Below the pieces are notes generated by a model, which worked only from the letters and a program-made list of their open reading frames with translations, did no database searches and had not been told where the DNA came from. Both the position numbers and the translations under genes were made by a program. Below, in pieces: positions 48,260 through 60,249 of a stretch of DNA of 64,000 nt. The stretch is from Neoechinorhynchus agilis (lineage: Eukaryota; Acanthocephala): the NCBI GenBank assembly GCA_051530055.1, contig CM121341.1, positions 18,910,001 to 18,974,000 on the forward strand, given 5' to 3'. How positions within the stretch are numbered: the first letter of the stretch is position 1; the number at the start of each line of letters is the position of its first letter.

Positions 48260-49625
48260 TGTGGTAAGAACGAGAACTGACTCCGATTCTCCTAGATTAC
48301 TCTCCTTGACAACCCTGTTGATGCCAAAATCTGGGCAAATCTCTACTGGCCATGTTGGACCTGTTTTCAACTTTCCAAGGACAGCAGAAAAATTAAGGCA
48401 CTACTACCTAACTCTAGTCAGCTATGGAAAATTGTATATCGGCGAATATCGGCGAAAATTTGTTGTCCTTTATCATCAATGGACAGTCTCGTCAACGATA
48501 ACGAAGAAACTTTACGAAATCTTCGTTCCAAACATCCGAGTGACGGCGATCGGCAGTATTTCGTGAAATCCTCCTCCTTCGATGCGTTCCTTATGTTTTA
48601 TCATTGAAATCGGAAGTGAAGATGGCGATCGCCTCTTTTGCTAACGAGTCAGCTCACGGGCTTGACAGGCTGCGGCCGCAACACCTAGAAGATATGACTT
48701 CCTTTTCAGTAGGTGACGCTGCCTAGTCCGTCGAATATGCATTGGCATGCCTAGTCGACCAATTTGCAGGGGGAGAGTTGAATCTGAAAGCAATTGAGTT
48801 ATTTTTCGGTGCATCCTTGTGTGTCCTGGCAAAAAAGGAATATGGGATTCGTCCCATTGCAATTGGAACAACTCCGCACCGCTTAACAGCAAGATGTTTA
48901 AACAAAAGGATCGCTGAAAAAGTAGGGATGCAGCTTCGCCAAACTCAGTTAGGCTGCTGTACACCTAGCGGCGCTTATGCGATCGTTCATTAACTCCGTA
49001 CGTTCATCATCGGAAACTCAAAGCCGTGCGTGATCTTGAAATGTGATTTCAAAAATGCATTCAACACAGTTAACCGAGCAGATTTGCTCGAAGTAGCTAG
49101 AGATCACGCACCAGAAGCACTTCGCTATTTCGTTAATGCCTATGGGACTTCTACTCCCGTGTTGTTCAATGACCTCTTTTTTTGGTCAGAAAGTGAAGTT
49201 CAACAAGGGGATCCTTTGGGCCCAATAGCTTTCTCACTCGCGGTCAATCCCATCGCGCACTCTCTCCAGTCCAGCTTTAACGGCTGGTACCTGGACGATG
49301 CCACGTTCGGGAGTAACCCCTCCGTAGTACTGCACGATTTGGAGACACTTGTGAAGGAGACGATAAAAATTGGCATTGAATTGAATGTTGCGAAATGCCA
49401 GATTTTAGTGATGAACGTGGAAGATGAGGCGTCCAGGCAAACTATCGTGAAAGATTTTCAGAACCTGTTTCTCGATGAGTATCAGCTTCCGAAAATCGAT
49501 CAAACATTTAATCGAATCACAGCTAACCGACATTTCAGTCAACTATATCTTCAGGAGGCCTATTACCTAGTACCAAATTCACCTGAGGAACGAAAATACA
49601 CGGCCTTCGAGGCATGCGATTAATT
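48260..49625 (+). mobile_element. LINE relic, reverse transcriptase
   Basis: Frames contain NEETLRNLRSKHPSDGD, then LFFGASLCVLAKKEYGIRP, RQTQLGCCTPSGAYAIVH, and a long open stretch from 49030 with CDFKNAFNTVNRADLL, QQGDPLGPIAFSLAV and WYLDDATFG. The first part is interrupted; the palm domain is open for nearly 200 codons. It belongs to the same kind of non-LTR transcriptase whose tail is seen at 23640-24240. Confidence 0.7.
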
Positions 49626-49679
49626 GTATAGGTTCACAAGAAATCCGATGGGAATAAACAACGGAGTAGCACGTTTCAG

Positions 49680-50930
49680 AGTTTCTTAAATCACCTAATC
49701 GATTCAAGCTACTTAAAAGAAACTTGTTCATATTTGGATGATATCATAGTGCTTGGCAAAACGAAGATGAAGCAAGATATTAACGTGACCCGATTTAAGC
49801 AAGTGGCATTATTGACCGGCCTTAAACTCAACAATGAGAAAAGCAAATTTGGAATGGAAAAGATATCTGCACTCGGATATGAGATCGGACACTGGCAGTT
49901 AAAATCCGACCCGAACCTCCAAAAGCCACTGATGGATGTGCCTATTCCTACTAATAAGGAAGCGCTTCGGCGACTTCTAGGTTTTTTTACTATAGTCGCT
50001 GGATATCCCAGTATTCCACAAAAATTGCACCTTTGACGCAAGTTACTATGTTTCCTCTCAAAAACGATGCCATCACAACGATCGTCCGTACTGACCATCA
50101 TTGATGAAATCAAAGAATTCACGCTGAAAACCGACGCATCGACGAATGTTATTGGTGCTACTCTTTTGCAAGTCTTTAAGCCCGTTGCGAGAAAAGAATT
50201 ACCACATCGTTGAAAAAGAGGCTTACGCACTGTTTGATGCAGTCAAATATTGGCGCTGATTTTGACCATAATACCGTTGGTTATTATTACTGACCAGAAA
50301 TCTGTATCGTTCTTGATGAACCAGAACCACTAGAAGAAAATCATAAGCGAAAGGATATTACGGTGACGAGAATTGCTGTGTAGATGTCATGTCTCGTGAT
50401 GTTTGCGCTTCCATGACAACTCCAAACAAACTGCTTCTCCAAACGCACTCCGACCTCGGCCATCCGGGCATCACTAGGTTCATACACTTAGCGAAGCAAA
50501 ACAACCTACCGTATACGATTGAAGAAATACGGCAAGTATGTTCCAAATGCCAAACGTGTTGCCGCTTCGAAAGACGAGTACCTCTAATATCTTCACTGCC
50601 TACTTGGATTACTAACAGCGCGACAGCATACCTAAAAAACATGTCACTGCGATCGAAATACGATGATAAGGTACCCGAGGTCGAGATTATTGAGGGGAAC
50701 GAAAAATATGCGACAATTAAACACTCGAACGGTCGCCAAGAAATTGTCTCTAGTTGAAGACTGGCTCACTTACAGACTAACCAATGACTTAAGTCCTACA
50801 GTAGTTGCGGAACCTATGGAGGAAACTGAAGATCGGTCCAAAAAATCAGCGACCGATGGCGTTGAACCATCGACATATCGAGCGCATTATGAACGCGCAC
50901 ACCACACGGCCACTGGGCCCCTTGCGTAGT
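49680..50930 (+). mobile_element. Ty3/gypsy-type LTR retrotransposon fossil, internal part
   Basis: Two parts are recognisable: a reverse transcriptase segment with YLDD followed by the GLKLN...KS.F pattern, and downstream an integrase zinc-binding (HHCC) segment with HPGITRFIHLAK and CSKCQTC. It is broken, with several breaks, and no flanking LTR pair was found. It lies directly against the LINE relic ending at 49625. Confidence 0.7.
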
Positions 50931-50996
50931 TCGTGTTCGTAACTAGTGTATATACTTAACTGCGCAAATAATTTTGTGTTTGAATTTAAACCCTAG

Positions 50997-51020
50997 TTAT
51001 TATTATTATTATTATTATTT
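50997..51020 (+). repeat. (TTA)n microsatellite
   Basis: Eight TTA-type units. On the minus strand this is (AAT)n, sitting just beyond the 3' end of the LINE at 51167-54600, so it is probably that element's simple-repeat tail. Confidence 0.7.
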
Positions 51021-51166
51021 CACGCCTCATACAACATACACACAATCAATCTCTTAATTCCTCTTTCTTGCTTGATCAAATATGTCTCGGGCCCAAGATG
51101 GCTGTGAGTTGTGGGACGATCTCTTAAATCCCCTCACAGCAGCCTCGAAAACCCTTCTTTAAATTC

Positions 51167-54100
51167 TTAAGTAATAATAATCCTTTTCTTGTCCTGATCC
51201 TGTAAAAAAGAGAATAACATGAGAAAATCACTTACCTCATTCCTGTTAAGTATATTAGTTTGATTAATGGGTAAAAAACTAGATGGTTTATTGAAAAAGA
51301 TTCTAAGAATTGAGGAGTTGTAATTAAAGTATTTACAGCTAGAATAACAATAAGAATAAAACCAAATTTTAGACAAAAAAATTCTTGTTAAAAAGGAAAA
51401 AAGGGGTTCCGTATCAATATTATTTTTAATAAGAATACTGCTAAGCTTATTCAGCATAGTAAGATAAAATGATAGTCTGTTTTCTGGGGGCCGGCCTCGT
51501 GCGAAAAAGCATATTGAACCCCCTAGAAATATTTTGAACACTTTAGAAATAAAAGGTGGGGAAATTGATAACCTTTTGGCTCTTTTGATAAAAATATCTG
51601 TTTCTGTCAGAAGACTTTTAAAGGAAGAGTTTAAAAATTCTATGATTTTTACAGGGGAAATCAACACCTAAAATCTTGGAATGTGATCTAAAATTGATAT
51701 TAGGGAAATTTAAATTAGAAGATAATTCATTAATTAGAAGCTTCCTCGAAGCCAAAGTTTTAGTAAGTGGAGTAAAGAAAGTTTTGTTATTGTTTGTAAC
51801 TAAATTGGCTTTCCTAAGTTCCGACGACAAAGAATGCATAAAATTGGCTATATTATTAGTTAGAATAGAAGATGTTCTAGCTTTACAAAATAAGAATATA
51901 TCATCCGCATAAACTAAAGGAAATATGGAAGATGATTTCTTTAAATTTTTGGAAATATATAAGGGCAATTAAAAATAAGGTGGGCGAGAGTGGAGATCCT
52001 TGAGGAACACCATATCTAGAGAAAAATTTAGTGTGAGAAGGGTCCACCTCATAGTAAAAGGACTTGAATTCCATAAGATAGTTGGTTTTGTAGATAAGAT
52101 TAAGAGGAACTTTAAGATTAACTAAAGCCTCATAACGAAAGCCACGATCCAAGGCAATATCCAGCTGAATGAGAAGTTTTTGTACATTAATAGCTTCATT
52201 CATAGAATTAAGAGAGGATAAAAGCGATGTGACACCTTTACCTCTAATGAAGCCATGGAAAAAGTCGGGGATTAGCTTTCTAAATACTAAAAAGTCATAC
52301 AGTTTCCCGTTCACCGCTCTTTCTAAGCAAGAGACGATTGGGTTCTGTATGGAAATTACTCTGATGTGGGATGCGTTGAATATACGTCCTTTCGTTTTAG
52401 GAATAAAAATTTTCTTAACAATATTTATGTTAAGTAGATCATTAAAATCAATTTTCGATAAACGAAATCTACTAAAAAAGATAGATTTTACCTTATCAGA
52501 AATAGAACTAAAAATTATGGGTGAAGTGCCATTTATATTATACGCTTTGGAGGGGTTAGATTTACAGGCCTTCAGAAAAACTTCAACTTCAAAATTCCAC
52601 GAAAAGGATTTTTTATTAAAGATGGGAAGTGGAGGAGAAGAACATGCACTAAAAGTATGTGCCATCAAAATAGACTCAATTACTGCAGGATAAGATATAG
52701 ACCCTATCCAGTTAGATGCTTTTGCCTTCCAACAGACCGGTCTTCTTTTCAAAATACAGGACCAAAAGTCCTTACCAAAGGACTTAAGAGAGATCAGCTT
52801 CTTTTTGTTCAACGAAACTTGATGATAAAACTTAGCTGTGTAAAATTTTTTCATAAATAAGTTTTTAAGGGGAGCGTTACCATACAAGTGAGCTATAACT
52901 GCATTTTTATAAAATATGTTGGATTCATGACAAACAGGAGGTCGCTTGATCACAGACTTAGTAATTAAATTTTTATGTACAGAGGATAAAATGGCATTGT
53001 TAAAGTCAGATAAGGAGGATGAAGTGGAAGAGTTTATAAAAGAAAGGAGATCATTATTAAATTTTGAAAAGCTTTTAGGATTAAAAACGAAAGTGTCCTT
53101 AAGAGAGATGCCATTAGATTTAAAAAGGATAAGGTCATGCCCTAACAATCTCTGTGACTGAAGTTGGGAAGCAGGATAAAATAAAATAGGAATTAACTTT
53201 TTAATAATTGCACCATCCAAGAAGGTATGTCTATTAGATTTAACATTATGAAAAGAAGGAAATTTGGGGAGCAAAAAATTGTGAAACTTAAAAAAGGGCC
53301 TAAAAGCATTTAAAAAATTACTATTGAAGTCGCCTACGATAAAGTCAGGATTCCAGTAACGGAGTATATGCATAAAGATTTAGTAAATATACCCACGTGT
53401 CTGGGTTGAATATACAAGTTGCAAAGGATAAGAGTAGGAGAGAAAAGGGATGAGGTTCCATATAAGGGATTATTAAAAGAAATAATTTGCATTGCAAAAG
53501 AAATATTTTTGGTTTGAAATAAAATTTTAGAAGAGTGAGATTTAAGAATAAATGTCTGAAGTCCTCCAGAAAATCCAATGTGCTGATTGGTTGATGTGGA
53601 GCGAGGGAGAAGAACATGAGAATCATAATTATCGAAGAGAAGCATTTTAGAAAAGCCGGTTTCTTGAAAACACAGCATGTTAACATAGTTATCAACTACA
53701 CAAGGAGTAAGAAAATTAGGAAGACTAGAAGCCCTACAGGCATTATATGTGATGAAAGAGAAAGGACAGTCCTTATAATTGGAACAAGTCATTAAATTAA
53801 TTTAAGACTTTTTTGAATCTATAGATTCCAAGTTGCGCAAAGATGGGGAAATATCTCTTTTATAATTTTCACAATCGATCCAGTTATTAAAGTTAAGTAA
53901 TCTAGAAAAATTGTCGGAGGTAGAGTCTGGTGTAGAAAGATTTTGCAGTTTGTGAAGGATCAAAGTAAGAATGTACTTAAGTAATGAAATTTCTTTATCG
54001 GGATAAAGTTGAGAAGTATTAATGGAAGATTTTAAACTATCAAGAAAGGATTTTTCCGGAGGTTTGGGGGGAAGTTTAGGTCCTTGTCTTGAGGAGGATT

Positions 54101-54600
54101 CCTCATTAGAAAGGTGACTCTACGAGATAGGTCAACAGTTTGGATGCTTAACTCCCATAGCATCTTAGAAAAGAGGTCTTTACCGGCCGCATCAAAAAAA
54201 ATAAACAGGATGTGGAATTTGGTCACCGAGAACCTCTTGATCGAAGAAATAACGCGAGATGGCTTCTTTGGGAATTTTGATAACGAAATCCTCTTTCCTA
54301 ACAGGACGCTTAAACTTTGATGCGTCGATAGAATGTTCCATCTGATCCCCAATGGAAACTTGTGCACAATCATTCAAAACTTCACAATCACTCGGGAGGA
54401 GGGGGATAGTAGGAACAAACCTTAATCTAGACATGTCGGAAATAGGGTTTATCTGATTGCTGATATTCGAAGCGCAATTTTGCATCACGAAACAGCGCTT
54501 TTTGATGTCAATCTCCCTAGTTTGGTTAATACAACAAACTGATTGTGCGAAAAATGTGAGAATAAATTTGTAAGTTCCTTCGTGAATAATTTTCAATAGA
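51167..54600 (-). mobile_element. LINE with endonuclease and reverse transcriptase, nearly open
   Basis: Minus-strand order: a possible ORF1 product (54596-54192), endonuclease start (53792-53334: FITYNACRASSLPNF, NMLCFQETGF), then a 490-codon frame (53373-51901) with DFIVGDFNSNF, FIPKTKGRIFN, LIQLDIALDRGFRYEAL and GVPQGSPLSPTLFLI. The catalytic VYADDIFLF (51968-51618) and the C-terminal part (51667-51167) follow. About three frame changes near 53370, 51965 and 51660 separate these blocks; otherwise it is open. The 3' end abuts a minus-strand (AAT)n tract. It is the youngest-looking element in the window. Confidence 0.82.
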
Positions 54601-54604
54601 AGCG

Positions 54605-55050
54605 GAAGTAATCATCGTCTTTATAAGAGTTTCATTAGATTAATTCTGTAAGAAGAGTGGTTATTATGGAGCTTTCGAAATACAGTAATAAAGCAATCCG
54701 ATTTTCAGATTAAAAAAATGAGCTGTGAAAAAAACAAATAATCATTGATTCATCTCCAATTACGCCATTCGGAATCGAAATAATTAGCGAAATATTTCAG
54801 GAGATTAATCACAGATCGAATTAACCACATTGACACCCGTCTATGAGAGCTCTCGTTTATCTCGCATGTAGATATAAAGTTCGTAATTCCACTATTAAAC
54901 AAAATTTAAAAATGCGACAACAATTATACGATGATTTTAGATGAAATAAAAAAGTTGAAAGTGCAAAAAATTGACAAAATCGTAAGGGGAACAGCAACCG
55001 CCGCTGAGGATCGCAAAAATACCAAATACAGGGTCGAAATCATTATTTAT
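54605..55050. other. Gene-free stretch
   Basis: AT-rich; no feature recognised. Confidence 0.3.
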
Positions 55051-55054
55051 AATA

Positions 55055-55330
55055 ATCACACGTTTTATTTGTTGATTCACAAAGAATAGGAGCCATGTAC
55101 CTTTGGGTCCTCATAAACCCTCGCGTTCTGATCGGAGAATGAAACTGGCTATTGATTTTGGAGTGGATTACGAGTTCGGACGGATGGCGATATCCGGTCC
55201 TGTTGGAAGGTCCGTTCTGGTGGGAATTGATGGTTATTGTTTGCAGAAGCACTTGTAAGGTTGGTCTTTCCTCAGGTTCAATTCAAGTTATGATATCCGA
55301 GAAGATTGGGCAGGGTGCGAGGTATAGGGA
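55055..55330 (+). repeat. Minisatellite-bearing dispersed repeat, copy 4
   Basis: Contains AGCCATGTACCTTTGGGTCC, then GGCTATTGATTTTGGAGTGG, one or two 34-bp-type units and TATGATATCCGAGAAGATTG. Best match to the reverse complement of 32500-32620. Confidence 0.6.
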
Positions 55331-55479
55331 GATGAAACGAATTAGGATTACGAGTGTTGTACTCGTGTGAAAAGGGGGATATGTGGTAGAAATTGTGGTG
55401 GTAGGCTTGATAGGCGCTTTGTTTGTTCTATGAAAATAGCGTCAAGGCATTCGGTGAGCGGAGGGTGAAATCAACTGTG

Positions 55480-56240
55480 CAAATTTTAGATGCTCTTTTA
55501 TGAAGAATTTCAAGACGCAGGATTTGAAATTTGATTAGGTTACAAAAGACGGGATAACCGTAGGCGAGGGAGGGTAAAATTTGCGCGTTTGGGGAGATAA
55601 ATTTTCAAAGGTGTTGAGCTTGAGGGAGAGAGTGATGTGCGAGTCCAATTTCAAATTTGATTGAAATTGGAGACCCATAATTGTTAGGGAGATTACTCGT
55701 AGGATGTCATTTAGAAGCTCAGGGGGATGATGTGGAATTGCGGGAAAGAGGGGATCATTTCGAAGCATTTAGAGAAATTTAAGTGGAGTTTGTAATTCGG
55801 AGGAGGGTGGAAGAGGAAATAGATTATTGAAGTCCCCTGCAATTAAGAAATGGTGCGAATTTGTGGAGTTTATGAGCTCGATCATAGAATCAAGTTGGCG
55901 GGAAAGGGGCTCAGGAGGAGAGGCAGGAGGGCGACTGACGCCAGCAATGGTGAATTCTCTAAGGCCATTTCTGAGAGGAGCTGAGAAATGGACTGCGATG
56001 AACTCTAGATCAGGTTTTGCAGAGAGCCTGTGAGAGATAAGGAGTATGGTAGCGATTGCCGTGTCGGTCCGCGCGGTGTGTATGCAAGGAAGAGTACCCA
56101 GAAAGGATGGCCGAATTGCTGTTGAATGAGGTAAGCCGCGTTTCTGTTGAGATGACTACATCAGATTTTGAGGTAGATGAAATGAGTGAAATTTCATCTA
56201 GTTAAGGAAGGAGGCTAAGAGTATTGGAGTAGAAAACGGT
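55480..56240 (-). mobile_element. LINE relic, endonuclease part
   Basis: Minus-strand frames read LREFTIAGVSRPPASPPE, then HHFLIAGDFNNLFPLPP, the GDFN motif of an APE endonuclease. The same motif string begins the relic at 60250-61660, so both come from one family. Confidence 0.6.
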
Positions 56241-56374
56241 GAGGACGGGAATTTTGGAAAACCGGGGGCGGAAGAGAGGGAGATTGAGGTCGCATTGCTC
56301 GTTGCGGGTAGTGGGTTAAGGGAGGAATCGCTACAAGATGCTGGGGAAAACAGAGTGTTTAATCCTTTGGCGTC

Positions 56375-56480
56375 GAGACACTCAGATTGTTTGGTACCGC
56401 GGCGCAGGACCTGGTAGATCAGTTGTCCAAGAGACTAAGACGAATCACTGCACCATGACTGCAGCTGAGTAATCCAGAGC
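56375..56480 (+). repeat. Dispersed repeat, copy at 63090-63300
   Basis: Shares GATTGTTTGGTACCGCGGCG, then AGACTAAGACGAATCACTG and GTGATCCAGAGCGG-like sequence with 63090-63300. Family unknown; the size suggests a SINE or a LINE tail. Confidence 0.5.
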
Positions 56481-56484
56481 GGTT

Positions 56485-57130
56485 GCATTTATGTTTATAA
56501 ACTCATCCTGTTCTTATTATGCAAAAATAGACAAGATCGAATTCGTTTTCCGGAAATTGAGACATGGCGTGAATAATCTATGACTTTAGTTTATGTTGGC
56601 TTTTGGGTACATAAAATAGACTCAAACATAAATTTATCTTGTGAGTTAATGGTTTTACATTGAAATCGGAAATTTTTTGAAAAGCGGAACAACTGCGTTA
56701 TGTTTCTCATCGCAAGTGTATTTATCGAATTGGTAAAGATTGACAGAACATTATATGTAGATTGCATGCTGTTAGAATGAAAGATAAGATTTTGGACACA
56801 AAATAGAGGTCTGGAGAGTGAACAGCATTTAAGTATTTGGATTTAGAACTACGCGACTGTTGATTTCGAAGTCTGTAATTATCCAATTTGAATAATCTCT
56901 ATATACAGATCTTCGCAAAAAATAAATGAAAGAAATGAAGGCGTAAATCGTTAATTGTGCACCCAGATAAGACTATGTTCCACGTTCTTATGCATTGAGC
57001 TCTTAGATGTGTTTGGAATTGAAAGACAAGTCGTATCTCTCAGCGCCAAAAGTTGAGATGTATGTTTACTTCTTCCGTGGTCTCGCAGAGGTTTTATGCG
57101 ATTCGCAAGAAGATGGAAACTAGGAATAAA
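56485..57130. other. Gene-free stretch upstream of CDC37
   Basis: AT-rich; no promoter element recognised. Confidence 0.3.
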
Positions 57131-59589
57131 ATGTCGATTAACTACGACAAGTGGAAGACGATTGAGGTGTCTGATGATGAGGATGATACTCATCCAAATA
57201 TTGATACTCCAAGTTTGTTTCGTTGGCGACACCGCGCTCGTCTTGAGCGAATGGATGCTCACGAGCAACGAAAAGCCATGCATTCAGATCTTCATAAAAA
57301 ATTGATGGACGAAAAGAAAACTTTGAAAAATGACGACGAAAGGGAAGCGTGGTATAAACGCTTTCAAACATGGAAAGATGAAGAAGAGGCTATTAAGAGA
57401 GATGAAGATAAAATGCCATGGAATGTGGATACCTTGTCGCAAATTATATTGATTCGTCAACAGCGGTAGATACGGTCGAATCAAAATTTAACGTTTTTTG
57501 TAAGTATAGGAGTGAAATGTTCGTTTGTTGTTTGAAATTCAGTAACGGGTATTATTTCTAAGCGTCAAGCTTTAATTGTATATTCATAATTTTTTAACCA
57601 AAAGAGATTGCTTTTGCCTTGAAAAAAATAACAAAAATTTCGGGAATTTATTGCTTTCGATTCCTCTCAGAACCTGAAAATTCTATTTTTACTAAAACTC
57701 ACACAGATTCGGTTTATTCTGGTACATTTATTGCCGATTAAATGGTATGAAAATTAAAACCTCTTGTTCGATGGTTATTTAGCAAACTTCTCGAACGTCA
57801 ACATGATTACCTCATTGGATTTAGAATTACATCTTTTAACTCAGGTACTAAGAAATTTTTTATGGTACTATTAATTTAAATATACTCGTAGCATCAATCA
57901 CGTCCCAGCTCGAAGCCAATGGAGATTGGTCCCATAATGCTGGTGGCGTTCCCTCAAAATTAAACCTAGTTAAAATCGTAAGATGATAATCGTCTTTATT
58001 GTGTATCCTCATGTATATGGTTTTTGATTTTTTAGACGTTGAGGGACACACAATCTTTTATTGAATCCGATATTTCGGCGCCTCACGCCTTCTTCGGGTT
58101 CCTTGATACTCTAAAACACACAAAGGGAGTTCACAAGAGGTCCATGCTCCCTGTCAATTCGTCTCGGCGGTTCAGGTTTTCCCGTTCGCAGCCGAGATCC
58201 CCACTTGCACCCGACCGCACTACCCAATTTACGGTTGATCAGCAGGGCTCCCGAGATAGAGAGTTCAATGGGATCTGATGCCCGATAAAGAACCCCAACG
58301 TCAAAAACCGGGCTGGCTCCCTCGTGGCGGGTAGCGAAGTGGGTGCCCCAGGGCGTTGATGCGTACGCTGGACTGGTCGGATTGCATGCATTACGCACGT
58401 GCTCAGTGATGCGTTCACGCAGTGTTCGCTCTGTTTTCCCGACATAATTGCAGGAACGTCCTTCGTCCTTACAGTTCCTGCAGGTGATCTCGTAGACGAC
58501 GTTGCTTGAGAAGCAATCGCTTTTTGCCCCAGCATTCTTCGGGCAGTGCTTGCACATCAGACAGGCCTTTGGGCAAATCCTCGTATCTTCGTGATGCATT
58601 GTCCGCATTAGCATCCGCTTTAGCGACGGATTTGTCCTGTGCACTACTCGTGCTTCAATGCCGCAGTCACGTATGGCCTTCTTGACGTTCCAAGTAAAAT
58701 GTTCGGACACGTACGGGATTCGAAGAACCTATTTCATTTATTCGATTGGGAAAAAACTGGATTTGTTAAGCTTTTTAATTTCTATGTTCCCTGAAGTTGA
58801 AAATGGAGCTGTTTTTAGGTCATCGATTCTTTAGCGCATTTAAACGTTTTCTTTTAATACGAATCGAAATAATATGCCTTAAGTAATGAGCGTTTTTCCA
58901 AAACTTTGATAAACAAGCCACTAAAGGTGAAGGAAGATGACATTTCTGATGATCAGGATGAATCCGCAAGATTCGCGCGCTTTATTGAACGCTATGAAGA
59001 ACCAATTAAACAATTTGGAATGCTGCGCAAATATCCCAGTAGCGAACGATTTCTCCTTGATAATCCGGATCTTGTATGCGAATTCACCGCTAACTTTCTT
59101 GTTGTGTATTGTATCGAACTTGAAATGGGAGATAAGCACGATTTGATGGTACACGTCGCTAGACAGACTATAATTCTTCAATTCATCCTTGAATTGGCTA
59201 AGGGTATCGGAAAAGATCCAAGAGCGTGCATTAAACCCTTTTTTACTCGAATTCAAAATGGGGAAGCAGAAGCCATGGCTGGGCTTGAAAATGAACTGGA
59301 AGCTTTTGTCGTAAGAATCGAGAAGCGCGCGAAAGAGAAAATAGAGGAGATCTACGCTGAACAAGAAAAAGAGGAAAAACAAAAAAGATTAGGGCCCGGG
59401 GGATTGGATCCCTTGGAAGTGCTTGAAAGCCTCCCGACACCACTAAAGACCTGCTTCGAAAACCAGGATATTGAAATGTTGAAAAGTACGCTTTCTCAAA
59501 TGCCTCAAGATGAAGCAAAATATCACATCGATCGATGTGTTAAAAGTGGACTTTGGGTCCCAGAAAAGAGCAAAAATATCCGTAATTAG
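57131..59589 (+). CDS. CDC37: CDC37, Hsp90 co-chaperone for kinases
   Basis: CDC37 loads protein kinases onto Hsp90. Two coding blocks are present, 57131-57442 and 58888-59589. The first has INYDKWKTIEVSDDEDDTHPNIDTP in two halves (the CK2-phosphorylated Ser lies in EVSDDED), SLFRWRHRARLERM and MPWNVDTLSQ. The second starts ERFSKTLINKPLK, then IERYEEPIKQFGML, the Hsp90-binding core with FILELAKGIGKDPRAC, and the family block RLGPGGLDPLEVLESLP, ending SGLWVPEKSKNIRN. The total is about 338 residues, a little short of the human 378 because the coiled coil is trimmed. ATG 57131 is chosen by homology; the frame is open further upstream. The 1.4-kb gap holds a Penelope fragment on the opposite strand. 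Joining by homology (TLSQ-ERFSK) does not give GT-AG; GT-AG sites exist but add nine residues. Confidence 0.92.
57443..58887 (+). other. 1.4-kb insertion/intron in CDC37 with complementary ends
   Basis: The start, ATTATATTGATTCGT (57443-57457), is complementary at 13 of 15 positions to ACGAATCGAAATAAT (58859-58873) near the other end. The homology-fixed junction lies at CAA|ATTA and TAAT|GAG. A GT-AG alternative uses the donor at 57466 and the acceptor at 58883. Confidence 0.5.
58040..58735 (-). mobile_element. 5'-truncated Penelope-like element, GIY-YIG endonuclease end
   Basis: The minus-strand frame 58710-58111 (199 codons, open) starts in the linker (SEHFTWNVKKAIRDCGI), has a Cys/His cluster (CPKACLMCKHCPKN; YEITCRNCKDEG) and the GIY-YIG nuclease (CNYVGKTERTLRERITEHVRNA). 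The terminus (58100-58040) carries the hammerhead-like core and GGATTCAATAAAAG. No reverse transcriptase remains. It is nested, antisense, in the CDC37 gap. Confidence 0.83.
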
Positions 59590-59875
59590 CTTCTTTTTTT
59601 GAACGAATGGTATGTTCTTTCTTACGACCTCTACACATTTTTAGTCATATTTCAGTTTTTCGTGATTTAAAAATCTTGTGAAATACTATTTGATTTTCCA
59701 GCCGCATAATTGATTAAGTTATCTTTATAAATTTACACTTGGGCGGGCAGTTGTAATGATCAGGAATCTACCGAGGCGCGTGGAGATGTAAAGTGTTTTA
59801 AAGTAGCGACATCGAATAAGAAAGTTCGTCCCGCTCAGAACTCTCCGTCGCTGTGGCACACTGAGTGGTACTTTG
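59590..59875. other. 3' flank of CDC37
   Basis: No separate feature; the last part may belong to the Penelope relic that follows. Confidence 0.3.
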
Positions 59876-59879
59876 CGCA

Positions 59880-60240
59880 TGGTGTAGTCACGATTTTGCG
59901 TCTGGATTAAGTGCGTTACGAACGTGTTCCGTCAAACTTTGACTCAAAGGCCGTTCAGTTTTACGTTGTTTCGAGTGCAAAGCGAATCTTGTCGGCGATT
60001 TTTGTCCATGGACTTTCCCGGTGCGTACACATCAAGGACGATGCTAGACATATTTACGGCATTTTGAGATGTCCAATTCTTCGTAATTCGCCTAAGCGTA
60101 GGCGTGCTTCTATGGGCAATCCCGACATCCATTCTCGATCGTCGCACCAGCCTTTGAAAGTCACTATTGAACTTTTCACTGATATATGGAATGTTGAGAA
60201 TCGGGTTTCCTCCTTATAGAGTTCGTGAGCGACCATCTTT
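59880..60240 (-). mobile_element. Second Penelope-like GIY-YIG relic
   Basis: The minus strand reads TERPLSQSLTEHVRNALNPD, the GIY-YIG core block of Penelope elements, with frame breaks around it. More decayed than the copy in the CDC37 gap. Confidence 0.55.
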
Positions 60241-60249
60241 CCGTTTCTT

